A DNA stretch of 64,000 nucleotides from assembly GCA_037178625.1 (NCBI GenBank), contig CM074127.1:3534001-3598000 (forward strand), read 5' to 3'. This DNA is from Skeletonema tropicum (taxonomy: Eukaryota > Bacillariophyta > Thalassiosirophyceae > Thalassiosirales > Thalassiosiraceae). Shown here piece by piece: positions 31,659 to 43,124 of this stretch. The position numbers were made by a program, and so were the translations under genes. Numbering within the stretch: the first letter of the stretch is position 1; every line of letters starts with the position of its first letter. A model generated the notes under the pieces. It saw only the letters and a program-made list of their open reading frames with translations, made no database searches and was not told the DNA's origin.

Positions 31659-32392
31659 TTAGCCATCAGGGGAAAAAGCGCCTCTGGCGCTCAGATCGGC
31701 CTGTTTTTAAGCGCATTTAAGCGCCTACGTAGCCCTGGTACAAAATCCTACGGGCTTTCTCGTAGCAGTAGGAATTGACACGTCATCAAATAACAGCCAT
31801 CCGGATGGTGCCACGTCATGATGTGACAGTCATTTGAATGGTGTTTGAGTGATGCCACGTCATGATGTGACACCATTCAGCTCAAAGGTCGACCCATCGA
31901 ATGAGGAATGGAGGTCAAGATAGAAAATGGTTCACCTTTCACCTCGTAACATCACTCTCCACCGTTGTCAATACTGCCGTCATTGATTCTGATCAGGATA
32001 AAGGAAACTCAGTATCATCATGGCAAAGAGTCTTCCTTCTTCGGACGTTGGCAATGCAAAGCCTTCGTCTCCTCCGTTGCAACAAAAAATGTCTGCTTGC
32101 ATGGAAGTTGATGACGCTGTCGCTGATTAAATGTTCTGTTTGTTATGTAAAAGTATACATATGAGGTAAATATATTTGTTGCAATCCAGTGCGTTGTCAT
32201 CTATGATATTATTAAGCTACATCGCCTCGTTACTTCTACTTACAACATGCTCAAGCCAGGCAAGAACTCTATTTCTCTTCAAGGAGAAGCGGGGAAGCTT
32301 GAGAAAGTGCTCCTTTTAAGCGGTAAAGTTGCGCTTAAGTGAAAAGGCTCAAATGGGGCCGATTTTAAGCCGCTTTTTCCCCTGATGGCTAA
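31659..32392. mobile_element. TIR element, 734 bp, with 7-bp target-site duplication
   Basis: The ends are TTAGCCATCAGGGGAAAAAG and its reverse complement, at least 22 bp, with 'aatctgt' duplicated at 31652-31658 and 32393-32399. Inside are two tandem copies of 'gccacgtcatgatgtgaca' (near 31810 and 31855) and 'ttaagcgc' motifs near both ends. There is no transposase frame. An 8-bp duplication with one base fewer in the element is an equally good reading, so an hAT origin is possible. Confidence 0.8.
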
Positions 32393-32557
32393 AATCTGTG
32401 CACGACAAAGAACGAAAAAAGCTTCAAGGGAGTCGGCGAAGTGGCAGCTCCCAGACTATGGAGAGTTGTCGTACCTCACTCATGGTGATAATTGGTTCTG
32501 AGTTCAATTGAGGGGCTTACCACCACCTTCCGATCCTGATCCTGCTACATCTCCGTA

Positions 32558-32911
32558 AGGAGGGGTGATCCCGTACGTAGAATCATACTAATTCCTAAAT
32601 GTAACAGATTTGTCCGCCGGCTTGATTTGGATTTTTCCCGTGTAACAGCTGCCGCGAGTTCTACTGCCACCAGTTGAATTCCGCTTGTTACCCGTGTAGA
32701 GAGAGATAAGGAGAGACACCCATCCGAAACGAATCTGTGACATGACACAATTGTCCGTGATAATATTACGTAACAGAGTTCTACGGGGTCTGGTATGTTT
32801 CTACGTAGGAACGCCGCCGCCGCCAGAGATGTGAATGTTACCCGTGTAACAATCTCACGGACAGGTTCTGATCCAGGGCACATAAAAGAATCTGTTCTGA
32901 TCACCCCTCCT
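32558..32911. mobile_element. Short TIR element, 354 bp, next to a gene promoter
   Basis: The ends are AGGAGGGGTGATC and its reverse complement (13 bp). It is flanked by ATCTCCGTA at 32549-32557 and ATCTCCATA at 32912-32920, a 9-bp direct repeat with one mismatch. Nine-base duplications are typical of Mutator-like elements, but the TIR is short for that group. 'gtgtaac' motifs are scattered inside. It ends 119 bp before the start codon of the next gene. Confidence 0.65.
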
Positions 32912-33030
32912 ATCTCCATAGATTATTCTTGCATCTTGTAAGTAGCTTGAATGTTCGTTGGTAAATCCATCGTTGTTGTTTCCAGTCTCCTTGCGGCGGT
33001 GCTTTCATTTTGTAGAGGACGCAATTAGAT

Positions 33031-34026
33031 ATGGCAACGCACAAACTTCACCTCCTCGATTTGAACAAAACGGAGGCTGCCGCCGCGGAGACAGCTTCTT
33101 TTGCACAAGAGGCGAACAAGAAATCTTCGTTCATATTAGATCAGTGCCCACTCAATTTGTGTATTCGGACGCAACCAGGTGATGGCTCAGCTAGCAATGA
33201 ACAAGCACAGAAAACATTGCCAACAGCATCGGTATCTATCTCCTGCTCAATTAGTGACAGTGACGATACTGAGATATATTTGTTTGGTGGCTTCGAGCTC
33301 ATTGCTAGTATTAAATCAACAGAAGTATATGTAACTCCATCAGAGAGTGCAAAGCAAGAAGAGAACTATATTACAACGTGCAAAGGAATACCTAATCGTG
33401 ACGAAGAAAATGGGGATCTCGGTCCATGGTACAAATTCATCTTCGTGCTGCCAGGTGGACCCAAACCAGTGAACAACGTGAGATTAAAATTTGTAGGCAC
33501 CAATAGACCTTCTAAAGATTCTTCCAGTAGTTGCACTATTGCCATCAGGGCATTGAAGTTGAAAGGAAGATTACCAGGAGATATGCCAAAGTCGAAAACG
33601 CCGCAAAGCCAGGGTATATCAAACCAAATACCAGCACCTTATTCATCAAATAATAATGCAGGCAACGGAGACACCATGGCTGCGATGATGGCACAAATGA
33701 GACTAAGCTCAATGGGACAAGGAATGCCAATGATGATGCCATTCTCGCAAGCACCATCAATTCCAATGCAATTTCAACAACAGAATCATCACAGTTATAC
33801 ACAGAGCAATCAAGAGGAAAGAGACAAGAGTCAGGCGGAAATCATCTCAGCTGTTGCTGGACTAGGGCTATTCCTCAAATCATCAGAAGAACGAACAATC
33901 AATGCAATGGAGAAAATGGTTTCTGGTATGGAAAGCCGTATCATGGAAAGGTTAGATAATCTTTCTGCAAGGATAGATGAAATTGAACAAAAGTACAATG
34001 ACAACGATAACAAAGCACAAGAATGA
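33031..34026 (+). CDS. PAAT/C10orf88-like protein with C-terminal coiled coil
   Basis: A single exon encodes 331 aa. The N-terminal half is a predicted beta-sandwich: SISCSISDSDDTEIYLFGGF, ELIASIKSTEVYVTPSES, GPWYKFIFVLPGG and VNNVRLKFVG. The order 'polar acidic stretch, ExxASIKSTEVYV, then K-F/L-x-F strands' resembles the N-terminal domain of animal C10orf88 (PAAT), reported to associate with mitochondrial ABC transporters. A Met/Gln/Pro-rich linker (residues about 205-265) follows. The C-terminus SEERTINAMEKMVSGMESRIMERLDNLSARIDEIEQK is a clear coiled coil, again as in PAAT. No leader or membrane segment. The match is by eye and partial, so treat the family name as tentative. A short TIR element sits just upstream. 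Confidence 0.5.
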   Translation: MATHKLHLLDLNKTEAAAAETASFAQEANKKSSFILDQCPLNLCIRTQPGDGSASNEQAQKTLPTASVSISCSISDSDDTEIYLFGGFELIASIKSTEVYVTPSESAKQEENYITTCKGIPNRDEENGDLGPWYKFIFVLPGGPKPVNNVRLKFVGTNRPSKDSSSSCTIAIRALKLKGRLPGDMPKSKTPQSQGISNQIPAPYSSNNNAGNGDTMAAMMAQMRLSSMGQGMPMMMPFSQAPSIPMQFQQQNHHSYTQSNQEERDKSQAEIISAVAGLGLFLKSSEERTINAMEKMVSGMESRIMERLDNLSARIDEIEQKYNDNDNKAQE

Positions 34027-34162
34027 TTCTTGATGCTTCTTGACATCATACTGCAATTCATGAATACAAAATCATAGGTACCTAAACTCAGACAGTCAGT
34101 TTTACACAGAACAGGACACTGTCAGAGCTTTCTGGCCATGGATCGCATCACTAACATTATGT

Positions 34163-35047
34163 TTATGTTCTTAGGATATCAAGTACGAACGAACGTAGCT
34201 CTTTACCTGTATTCCAGGCACACACTCGACATTTCGGAACAAGTCCTTTTCTTCTCTTTGCCTTTTCCAAAGTCGATAGAATTGCAAATGTGCCACTTTC
34301 AGCGTTGTCGTGATGTTTATCGGGTTGTGGACCACTGAAAGAGTTGGGATCGGGGCATCTCTTTCCCTCTCTTGCCAAAAGGACGTCATTTTCATTCAAC
34401 ACTTGCAACGCAGGACATGCATCGTTATGTCCATCTCCAACATACACGATGCGAGGTCTTTTTGTGCCTTTGCTACTCATTCTGTTCAATATATATTCCA
34501 AAACTTGCGTTTTGCAAAGATTGGGCGGGCACCTCAATTTGCATTCATGCCCTCCAAACTTTGATGATTGATATTGTATTTTGAACGACGTCCCTGCATC
34601 GTTAGTCTCCCAAGAACCAACATTAGTCTCTATGCTAGAAAAGAAATCGATCATTTCATTTCTCCGTAGAAATGCTTCAATAAATTTGTCATTTCCATCA
34701 GATATGATTGCTTGTCGACATTGCTTGTTATTTGCCACATCGGTCAATGCCTGTTTCACGTCAACCAGAAACGGCATTTGAGCTGCCTTGTCTAGTATAT
34801 CGTTCTTTGAGCACCCCTTTTCTATCATACATGCATTGATCAAATTGGCAACACACTCATGCCATTTTGTAGGCCCGTGCTCTTCCATTTCTGCTGTTAT
34901 TCTCTTGGCAACTTCTTCATCGCCAAGAAACCCTGCTGGCACATACTCGTCTGAATTGCTATTGATTATTGTCCAGTCAAAGTCCCAGACGAAAATGGTC
35001 TCTGGCAGAGGCTGCATGTCTTGTTGCAATTGATCAGGAGATGTCAT
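34163..35047 (-). CDS. PHOSPHO1/PHOSPHO2-type HAD phosphatase
   Basis: A single exon encodes 294 aa. HAD motif I is FVWDFDWTIINSNSDEYVP (nucleophile D and acid D in DxDxT), and motif II includes AIISDGNDKFIE. The motif III/IV region reads RIVYVGDGHNDACPALQVL, the magnesium-binding GDGxND. The C-terminal KCRVCAWNTGKELRSFVLDIL is characteristic of the plant and animal PHOSPHO family (putative phosphatase family), which hydrolyses phosphoethanolamine and phosphocholine, pyridoxal 5'-phosphate or, in plants, thiamine phosphates. Length and motif order are standard, and no leader is present, so it is probably cytosolic. The substrate cannot be chosen from sequence. It is convergent with the PAAT-like gene. 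Confidence 0.92.
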   Translation of the reverse strand: MTSPDQLQQDMQPLPETIFVWDFDWTIINSNSDEYVPAGFLGDEEVAKRITAEMEEHGPTKWHECVANLINACMIEKGCSKNDILDKAAQMPFLVDVKQALTDVANNKQCRQAIISDGNDKFIEAFLRRNEMIDFFSSIETNVGSWETNDAGTSFKIQYQSSKFGGHECKLRCPPNLCKTQVLEYILNRMSSKGTKRPRIVYVGDGHNDACPALQVLNENDVLLAREGKRCPDPNSFSGPQPDKHHDNAESGTFAILSTLEKAKRRKGLVPKCRVCAWNTGKELRSFVLDILRT

Positions 35048-35434
35048 TTAGGAGTTTATTTAGGAGTTTTTGCGTTGCACTCTGTGTAGGTGGAGTGAAT
35101 TCTGGCCTATTTCGATTAGGAAGAGACGGGTAAATACTGATCGTCTCACACCAGCCGACGAAGCACAATAGAGAGCGACTGCAATAAGCAACAATAACAG
35201 CACCAAAGACCAAAGCCAACAGCCATCAGTCAACAGCAACAGTCTATCAGCCAACGTTGCATGAAGCGGCAGCATGCATTGGCCTCCGACATTTCAAATT
35301 TCAAGCATTTCAAACGCAAGATTGTTTGAACCGTACGGTAATTAGCATCTCACTCTTAGGAACCATTCGCTCCCCCATCTCAAGCACAGTCAAGCTAAAC
35401 AAACCACAAACCAACCACGCGATACCCACAAAAT

Positions 35435-37678
35435 GTGAAGAGATGGAGCACAACCTATTCCCGTGATCATCCCAATGCTGGTGCTGCCGATGAACATAAT
35501 CGGAGGAATAATAACAATGCTCATCAGGGGGGAGTCGTCGCGCAATACGCCGCAGTAAATCACTATGGCCAGCACCAGCAGTATGCGCCAACGCATCATG
35601 CCGGCGGTCAACTGCAACGTCACTACCAACAGCCGAGTCATGTGCAAGCACCATTACTACCATTCAATAATCAGCAGACCACAGGCATGGCAGTGGATGC
35701 CAGGTAGCAATTCCACCGCCGCCGCCACCTCCTCCACCACATCTGCCTCCATCGACGGGACCTAATTATTTCCCCTCCTTCGATTCCATCTTCTCAGTCT
35801 CAGATACACCAGGGGCAGTCCCAAACCTCTGTTGATCAAACAACCTCTGTTGATCGAACAAAGCGACGGAAGCGACGTTGGGGTCCCGGTGTAAATGAAC
35901 AGCAGAATGACAGCGAACAGCAGACTAAAAAAGTTGCAGATGCTGTCACCAAGAAGGATACTACCAGCCCTGCCGAATCAAAGGTCAAGACTAGTAGCTC
36001 CGCCGAACCAAAGGTCATGAGAGAAGAGAACAATAATTCAACCGATACTGCCATTGACGCAATCAACTGCATTGTCCACATTAGACTCAAAGTGGAACGT
36101 GCCGCAGAAAAAGAAGAGAACAAAGAGGAAACGGCGAAGAGGTAAGAAAAGGGGCAATCCTTCCAATAATAGTGATCAGACTAATAAATTGGACGCGTCA
36201 GAAATGCACAATGTTTGGATAGATGTGGAGGATGTTGTCAAGATAATAAATCCATCTCAGTCGTACGACGACGAAGCAAGGAGTGATTAGAAGGACAGTG
36301 GTGACAAACTTAAAGGGTTCCGATGTTATGGACTTTCCTCCACTAAACAGTGAAACGAAGGGAGAGGAGAAGGATCTAACTGCAATGGATACGTCTGAAC
36401 TGAAATCATACGCAGACGTGCTCACGAAGGCGTTGGGGGGAGAAGCTTCCAAAAATCCAAGTAGCAACGACGATGGTAGCGAAATGGACATCTCTGATGA
36501 TGAAGAAAGTTCCGCTGATACGCCAGGTCTAGAAATTGAGCATAAATCATCATCCGAAGATGTTAGCAAGGAAACAACATCACCCGATCTAAGTGCAGCT
36601 ACCAAAAGCAAAGCTGAAGAAGATGATATCAAGCGTGAAAAAGAAAAACGCGCCCTAAAGCTAGCAGAACTGAAAGCCAAGGCCAAATTAGCAAATGCCA
36701 AGCTGAGAATGGCATTGCAAAGGAAAGAAGCAATGGGAAACACTCCGAGGGTTGCGAACGCAAGTCTCGCAGCAGCCAATATCAATGGTCGTAGTACCCC
36801 AACATATAATGCCTCGACGCATCAGACGAAAAGGCCTTGGAATGCACCGGCATCGAATGTTTCGGCACTTCGCGACAGTCTCCGCTCTGAGAAACATAAG
36901 AACGCTGACAATTCCGGATGTATCTCTTACTGGTGCGGATGATATGGTGCGCTTCATTGATAGTGTGTACAACTTATCATCTTCCGAGGATGAAGAATCC
37001 TCCGAGGGCGACGGAGAAGAAGAGGACAAACCTATATTAGAAGCCTCTCCCAAGGCAGAGGTAGTGCTCTCAAATAACAATGAGAGCCAGAAGAAGTCTC
37101 ATCAGTCTTTAAAACAGCAGCTTCAGTTGGCAAAGCTCCGCTTGGAAATAAAAAGAAAAGAGCAATTGCTTCTTGAGAAAAAGAGAAAAATGCCAGTCGT
37201 CGCAATGACTGCAGGTAGCAAATTGCCGTTGAATGATATGCCAAGTACCGCAGACTTGTCGAATGCATCAGGAGAGGTTTGCAATGATAACAGTGAAGGC
37301 AAAGCAAAATCGGTCGTTGATGAATCGGATGTCGTGGTATCGTTGGAAGAAAAGAGAGTGAAGCTAGAGCAATTACGACAACGTCAAAAGGAGCTAAAGC
37401 AAAAGAATGAAGTCTCCAACCTAAAGAACTTGATCAATCGACAGAGGCAATTGCTTCGCACTCAAGGTCAAGAATTAAGCGAGAGTTCTGCACAATTGGA
37501 AAGTGTCGTTCGTGACATCAAATCAAAACAAACTCTGCTTGATGAATCCAACAAACGGCTAGAAGAGATGAATCACCGTAAGAAGATAATGGAAGGAATG
37601 ATGCTCAGAGCTACTCAAAAATTGATGACAGCACGAAAAGCTCTCAGCGAACACAAACAAAAGAGTGCAACTACTTGA
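35435..37678 (+). CDS. Charged coiled-coil protein, frame broken at several points
   Basis: Consecutive frames tile this stretch and read as one protein of about 746 aa if one base is added near 35700 and one is skipped at CCCC (35772-35775), near 36085-36100, near 36272-36280 and near 36885-36905. The N-terminus is Gln/His/Asn-rich (AHQGGVVAQYAAVNHYGQHQQY), followed by a run of nine prolines. Basic motifs come next (TKRRKRRWGPG, KKKRTKRKRRRGKKRGN), then acidic segments and two long coiled coils (KRALKLAELKAKAKLANAKLR; LAKLRLEIKRKEQLLLEKKR). The C-terminus has heptads to its end. This is a nuclear or RNA-processing type of composition; I cannot assign a family. It could instead be a decaying gene, but composition and codon use stay coherent across every break. 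The first Met may lie upstream. Confidence 0.55.
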
Positions 37679-37973
37679 AGGTACCTATTTCATATTTGTT
37701 TCAGAAGAAGCAAAGTTCTTTGTTGTTTTCTTTTTCTCTCACTGCAACTGCAAAAGGTAACAGTTTCTTTCTCACTTCATTCCAGGCTAAGGCAACAACG
37801 CTCTCGAGAGTTGATATAACAGGATGTACACGGGAAGCCCGCTGTAAGTATAAAACTTGTTGTATTGTTTTCGTTGTGTTGAATACACAGAGGTACGACT
37901 GTAAATATAATCAAAAGCTGATCTACATCTACTTCCTTATAATTTACATGAGTAGTTGCATGGTACTTTCCTT
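37679..37973. other. Convergent 3' flanks
   Basis: About 295 bp between two convergent genes, AT-rich. Several ATAAA-like motifs on both strands could serve as polyadenylation signals. No gene or repeat is seen. Confidence 0.35.
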
Positions 37974-40124
37974 TCATTCACTTGTGCTCTTGTCATCAGG
38001 CACTGTGCACAAAGCATCATCATCGACATCTTCGTACAACCTTGTAGCCAAATCACCCCACGACACAGGACTATTCAACAAAACAGATAGGTTAGTTCAG
38101 ATTGCAAAATCAAACCATCACATAATGAAAAGCAAGGATCAAATACTCACTCTTTGTCACGTTGCTCTTCGTCTAGCCACTTCTCAACAATATCACCTGT
38201 AAGTGATGCTACGCCTGCGGACGCCATTAAGGGGAGAATCACGTCATAGTTCCTTGTGCACTCAAATAGCAACAGACTAGCTGTAAGTGGTGCTCTAAAC
38301 AATGCTGCTAATACACTAGCAGCACCAACCATTGCGAATGCAGGAAGCCCCGAAATACCTTCAACGATCGGATATGTCGAGAGTTCTGGATGTTGTTGTA
38401 CCAGTACTTGTAACTGAGTCTTCAACTACATTGTGAAAGCCAGCTCCTAATACTCCACCAAGAAACAACGAGGGCGCGAATGTTCCACCAACAAGGCCGC
38501 TAGATGCGCTCACAGCAGTCGTCATAAGCTTTGCAGCGAGGAGCACAATCAGATATTCAGTCGAGAAAATGTTTGAGTTCAAGAACAATCCGTTCAGTGT
38601 CTCGTAGCCAAAGAATAACACTTGTGGAACAAACAGCGAAACGACCCCACAAAATAACGAAGCAATTACTGGCTTTGCATACTTTGGTATCCCTTTGAAG
38701 ATATCACGTACTATCTCGGGCCCTTCTTCCCCGTCAAACGTGCTTTTTGACAACTGTGCTACGCCAGAAAAGATTGCTGCAGTGACTCCTGCGAAAGCCC
38801 CCAACAGAAGATAGAGAGGGAGTTCAATGAGAGGATTCTTGAAATCAAACGAACCTAGCCGCAGTGCAAGTTCATTCCCTAACAAAAGTTGAATGGTCAA
38901 AGCCGACACTACCGAAGCAAGCAATATTGCACTGATGTTGATTTGTTGTAGAGCAAGTGCTTCTCCTCCCACAGTAGCCACTTGTATTTCATTCTTCTGT
39001 TCTCTATTTGCTCCTTGTTGAAGAGGAAAGTCAATGGGAACCAACGAGTTTTGTACAATTTCCAATGCAAAGAAGACCCCACTCAATGGTGCGTTAAAAC
39101 CTGCGGACACCCCAGCCGCAGCACCACAAGCCAGCAGTAGCCGATCTCTCGCCACCTTTCTATTCACTCTTTGCATTTCGCTGAGTTCCATGTCTTCCAA
39201 AGTGCCAAATACCCAAGAAACCTTTTCAAAGATTTTATTGTTCATTAACAGACGACTTAAACTCATCCCAGCTTCGACTGAAGGCTGTAGTATGATGGGG
39301 GAGTGATGATCAAGTTAGGTGTCTGCGCTGAACATCAAATTATATGCACACGCACATGATCAAATCTCAACACTCACCCCCTCTGGTCCAAGACTATTAC
39401 CAGTCCCCAATGTGAGAGTGGCAGCAACTGCTTTTCGAGAGAAACGACCAAAATCATTGCGCTGAGATGCAGGAGGAAGGTCTACACATGCAAGCAATTC
39501 ATCAGGAGCAGTTGCATTCGTTGCTCTCATCGAGTCCAAGTCAACTTCTTTGACCGTATCACGTAACCCAGGAGGCATGTCTCCAATTGTCAGCAATAAT
39601 CCAACAAGAACTCCACCAAATGAGGGTATCAGCCAAATGGGTATTGTCTCGCTAGTTCTCAAAGTAATGGTCAGAATATCTTCTCCCTTAAGCTCGTTCC
39701 ACAATGCAGTGTTCAAGAATGGCAGTATGATTCCATCACCATACAGAGCTTCACGAACCAATTCAACAGCTGTTTTGAAGACTGCAATGTTTGTACCGGT
39801 AAGAATTCCTATCAGAGCTGCCGTAGAAAGAATGTAGAGCTTTTCTCCTAGCCAATTCGATGGGAGTTGTCGTTTCGTCGAAGAAGGTGTCGATACTACA
39901 ACAGAAGTTGCCATAACTGGCAATTCAGCTTCAATATCTAACTCTGGAACTACATCTTTCTCCGATGACGTATCTTTTGTTATGGAACCTCCGTTTAACT
40001 CTTCTTGAGTTATCGGAGGCGCCATTGCAAGCGGTGTCTTTAGCCTCTGCCCATGTCTTTGATGAACCGATGAAAAAGCATGGCAATGGCCACCCAGTAA
40101 CACCAAAAGAATCAGCAGCCGCAT
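37974..40124 (-). CDS. CLC-type chloride channel/transporter, probably plastid-targeted
   Basis: Exons 40124..39378, 39284..38151 and 38070..37974, with introns of 93 and 80 bp. The first splice restores the anion-selectivity motif GTGNSLGPEG|PSVEAG. One base must be skipped near 38420-38435, giving about 658 aa. Other CLC signatures are GFNAPLSGVFFALE, SSGLVGGTFAPSLFLGG and AASVLAALFRAPLTASLLLFECT. The position equivalent to the CLC 'gating glutamate' is kept (GPEGPSVE), and GVFFALE carries no proton glutamate that I can identify with certainty. The leader MRLLILLVLLGGHCHAFSS is a signal peptide with an A-F cleavage motif, so thylakoid or plastid-envelope location is likely, as for plant CLC-e. 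No CBS domain follows; the last exon adds a short acidic tail. Role: anion flux, probably tuning the proton motive force. Confidence 0.9.
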
Positions 40125-40536
40125 TGTTTCGTTGGGGGTTAGAGGGAAAGCATTGCTCCCGTACCTAAGTAAGTACTACTGTGAGTAGTTACAAAGAGCA
40201 CGCACAACAAGGACATGGAATTGGAATTCATGAAGATACAAGCCTGCCGCTCAACATTGACATCATTGTGTAAGACCAGCGACGTCGATGTGACGTCACA
40301 GTCAAAGCCAAGGGTAAATAAATGTCGCAGCGACGATAAAGGAGGAAAGTGGCGGAACTCGCTCCGCTTGAAGTTGGAAGTTGCAAAATAAATGGATTCC
40401 GCTGGAAGCGCGTGCGCCGTGCTGTGGACTGTGGACGGCCATGATAGGAACTCTCAGCTGCTGCTTGTCTCTCGGTGCGTGCAGCCATTACTCTACTGAA
40501 CAGCGACGATACGGGGAGTACAATAATTATAATACA
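40125..40536. other. Divergent promoter region
   Basis: About 410 bp between divergent plastid-targeted genes, so it probably holds both promoters. It contains 'gatgtgacgtcacag' near 40288, a TGACGTCA CRE-like palindrome, and 'caagggtaaataaa' at 40309, which matches the terminus of the hAT-like element at 26596..27381 without a partner end. Confidence 0.4.
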
Positions 40537-42002
40537 ATGAAGTTTGCAGCTTCTTGCGTAGGGTGCATTAGTTGCAACTATTTCTGTTGCAGGAGTGCAC
40601 AGGCTTTTCAATTGCAAGACATGATGTTGTTCTAAATTTCCTCATCATCCTCTACTGCAAGTCACCGCATGCCAACAGGAGCACTGCTCGCGTAGTGACG
40701 AGAGAAAGATAATACATCACTCCTACTCACGTGATGTGAAATTGTGTGCAAAGCCAGAAGACGAGATAATTATTGATGCCATAGTTGAGGAAAAAACCGC
40801 TGGGCTCGCTATGGATGATGAAGAAAATACATCCGTGAGTATCAATTGCACTTCCTGTAATACGCTGTGCTAATGTATTTTACACAATGATCCCAACTCA
40901 TGTATTTATGCATCACTGATGCAATATTCTTGCACTAGGCACGGAAAAGGAAAAGAGATATATTCAAAAGTGCCCTGCGTGACTTGGCATCACTTAGCTT
41001 GGTTGATTATAAATGGCGTTCTGCATTATTCAAAAAGAACGAGGCTGATCGAATGGAGGAAGAGTTTATGGCGAGGATGATGGGCGAGGATCCTGCGTAT
41101 GCTCGACCAATGGATGCAGATGAAACCAAACGTGGACCTCTGGGAAACGCTGAGAAGTCAGCAGTGCAATGGCTAATGGATGTGATAGAAGAAGAAGGCA
41201 AACGTGCAAAACGTATTGCTGAATCTGATGGAGAGTTGGTACGACCAAAGGATAATGAAGAAGGTGGCCCTCTTTCAGACTTGGAACGAAGAGCAGTACA
41301 ACTTCTTGCTGACATTAGTGACTCCGAGGTAGAAAGAGTAAGAAGTGGAACGGTACGACCAAAGGATATGAATGATAACAGTCCTCTAGGAAAGGCAGAA
41401 GCTAGAGCAGTTTTGGCACTGCAGAGAGGTGAGTAAAGATGATATGGAGTGTGAAAAGTGCTTGTGTTTTCTTCTCGAAAGACTAACAGATCGACTATGT
41501 ACTATCTTTTCCCTTCGGCGTAGTGATTGAATCGGAAAAAGCAAGAATGGACCAATCAAGAAAGAGGGGAGGAGAAGCTGTGCGACCGATTGATGTACCA
41601 GGGCCACTGGGCGAATTTGAACGCTATGTTGGAGATATTATTCGCTCCGAGAGACAAAGAGTAAAGGATCGTGAACTTAACGAAGGCAAGCTAGTCCGTC
41701 CTAAAGATGCATCGATAACTAGCGGTTTGGGAGAAGTCGAAAGAAAAGCAGTGGAAGACTGGGAGACTATACAAATTGAAGAAAAACAACGATTATCGTC
41801 TTTGAAGAGATTTATAAGAGAGAGACGTCCAATGGAGACAGACAGAGACTCACCGTTGGGCGTAACGGAGGCGTTTACTGTGGCTTTGCTAAGAGGGCCC
41901 AGATTGGTGGCGAAGGTAGCAGATAGGGTCTCTGAACTGCTGAAAAGCGAACAGTTAGATACCGAGGACCTCAATCTTACCCTTCCTTCATCAGAAGGAT
42001 GA
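40537..42002 (+). CDS. Plastid-targeted protein with ~42-residue VRPKDxxxGPLGxxERxAV repeats
   Basis: Exons 40537..40834, 40939..41428 and 41524..42002, with introns of 104 and 95 bp. One base must be skipped near 40621-40632, giving 421 aa. The leader MKFAASCVGCISCNYFCCRSAQAFQLQ is a signal peptide ending in an A-F motif. After ARKRKRDIFKSALRDLASLSL the protein carries five or six tandem units, each with [V]RP-x-D, then GPLG-x-x-E-[RK]-x-A-V and a long charged helix: ETKRGPLGNAEKSAV, VRPKDNEEGGPLSDLERRAV, VRPKDMNDNSPLGKAEARAV, VRPIDVPGPLGEFERYV, VRPKDASITSGLGEVERKAV and DSPLGVTEAFTV. I do not know a characterised homologue. The soluble, helical, regularly spaced layout suggests a scaffold or binding array in the stroma. 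Confidence 0.8.
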
Positions 42003-42141
42003 AGACATCAACGAGAACGAAGAAGAAAAAAAGAAGAAGGACGACCAATTACCATAGGCTAGGAATTAGAAGTAGCTATTACAAATTTCGTGCTTTTCTT
42101 TTTCCTTGAAGAAGTTTGGTAGGCTTTGTGTCACTACTGTC

Positions 42142-42844
42142 TCACTCAAGGTCAGATACATCACCATCTGCGGTGGTTTCAAGAGTTAATGTCGGTCCTT
42201 CTTGATCAGGGTCTCTTGCCAATATTATTGCGAACAAGTCTAACGAGAACACCTCATCACCGCACTCTTTATAAATGAGACTGTCATTCATACTTGATGC
42301 TGATAAAATGGAATCATCATCGTTCCTGGACAACTTTCGGACTAGGACTGTTGTCCAGCAGCAAAGGATGACTCTCGTTGTTGTGCTTGGAAGAGAATGC
42401 AATCAACATCTTCTCCACCTCTGCCGGACGTAAGATGTCTATTCGACGAGCACGACTTACACTGGAAGCACGGACAATTGAAGACTGGCGTGTTTTGGAA
42501 CTTCTTATGCTTTGGTGTGTTGTGTAGCTGCTCACACTGTCGGACCCTCTCGGGACGTGCGTATTGATACTTCTACCACGGCTTCTATTTCCCCTATCTC
42601 CGCGTCGACGGGATTGCTTCAGCTGTTCTGCCTCAGCGGTGGATGATTCTACGTGCGGTTTTTCATGCTTCTCTTTTTGAACTGACACCACTGATTGTCG
42701 TGGTTGAACGCTATTTAAGTACATAAGGCGAATTGGCAAACTTTGATGAAATGTTGCTCTTCTTCGGATCTTTTCCTCTTGAACAAATCGACCTTCTCGA
42801 CATCGTCTATCTCCCCAGTAGCATTGAAGCAGGTCGACATCCAA
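42142..42844 (-). CDS. Hypothetical basic protein, one frame break
   Basis: Two overlapping minus-strand frames join into 233 aa if one base is skipped near 42326. The N-terminal two thirds is basic and Ser/Arg-rich (QSRRRGDRGNRSRGRS, SSVSRARRIDILRP), while the C-terminal third is acidic (NDDDSILSASSMND ... TTADGDVSDLE). A conserved-looking stretch RPAEVEKMLIAFSSKHNNESHPLLLD could be a short functional motif. No leader or membrane segment. I do not recognise it. It is divergent from the following gene, with about 280 bp between starts. Confidence 0.5.
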
Positions 42845-43124
42845 AAGATCGTCCCTGCCTTTGATGCAAAAGGTAATGTCGATCGATCGATTTGCGCGAA
42901 AAGAGTCCGCTATTGAATTACTTCTTGGCGCGGGTCAGTTTCCTTTTTGAATGCTTCGAGTTTTGTGAATCAACTCGAACAACGCATCTTTTTTAAATTC
43001 AAATCGATGGAGTGGAAGAAGCAGACACGACAGCTGTTGCAACGCTCTGGACCGACTGCACTCTTTAATCATTTCTTTCCCATAACGAAAGTAACTTCAC
43101 TTGATCACATTTATTCACCACAGA

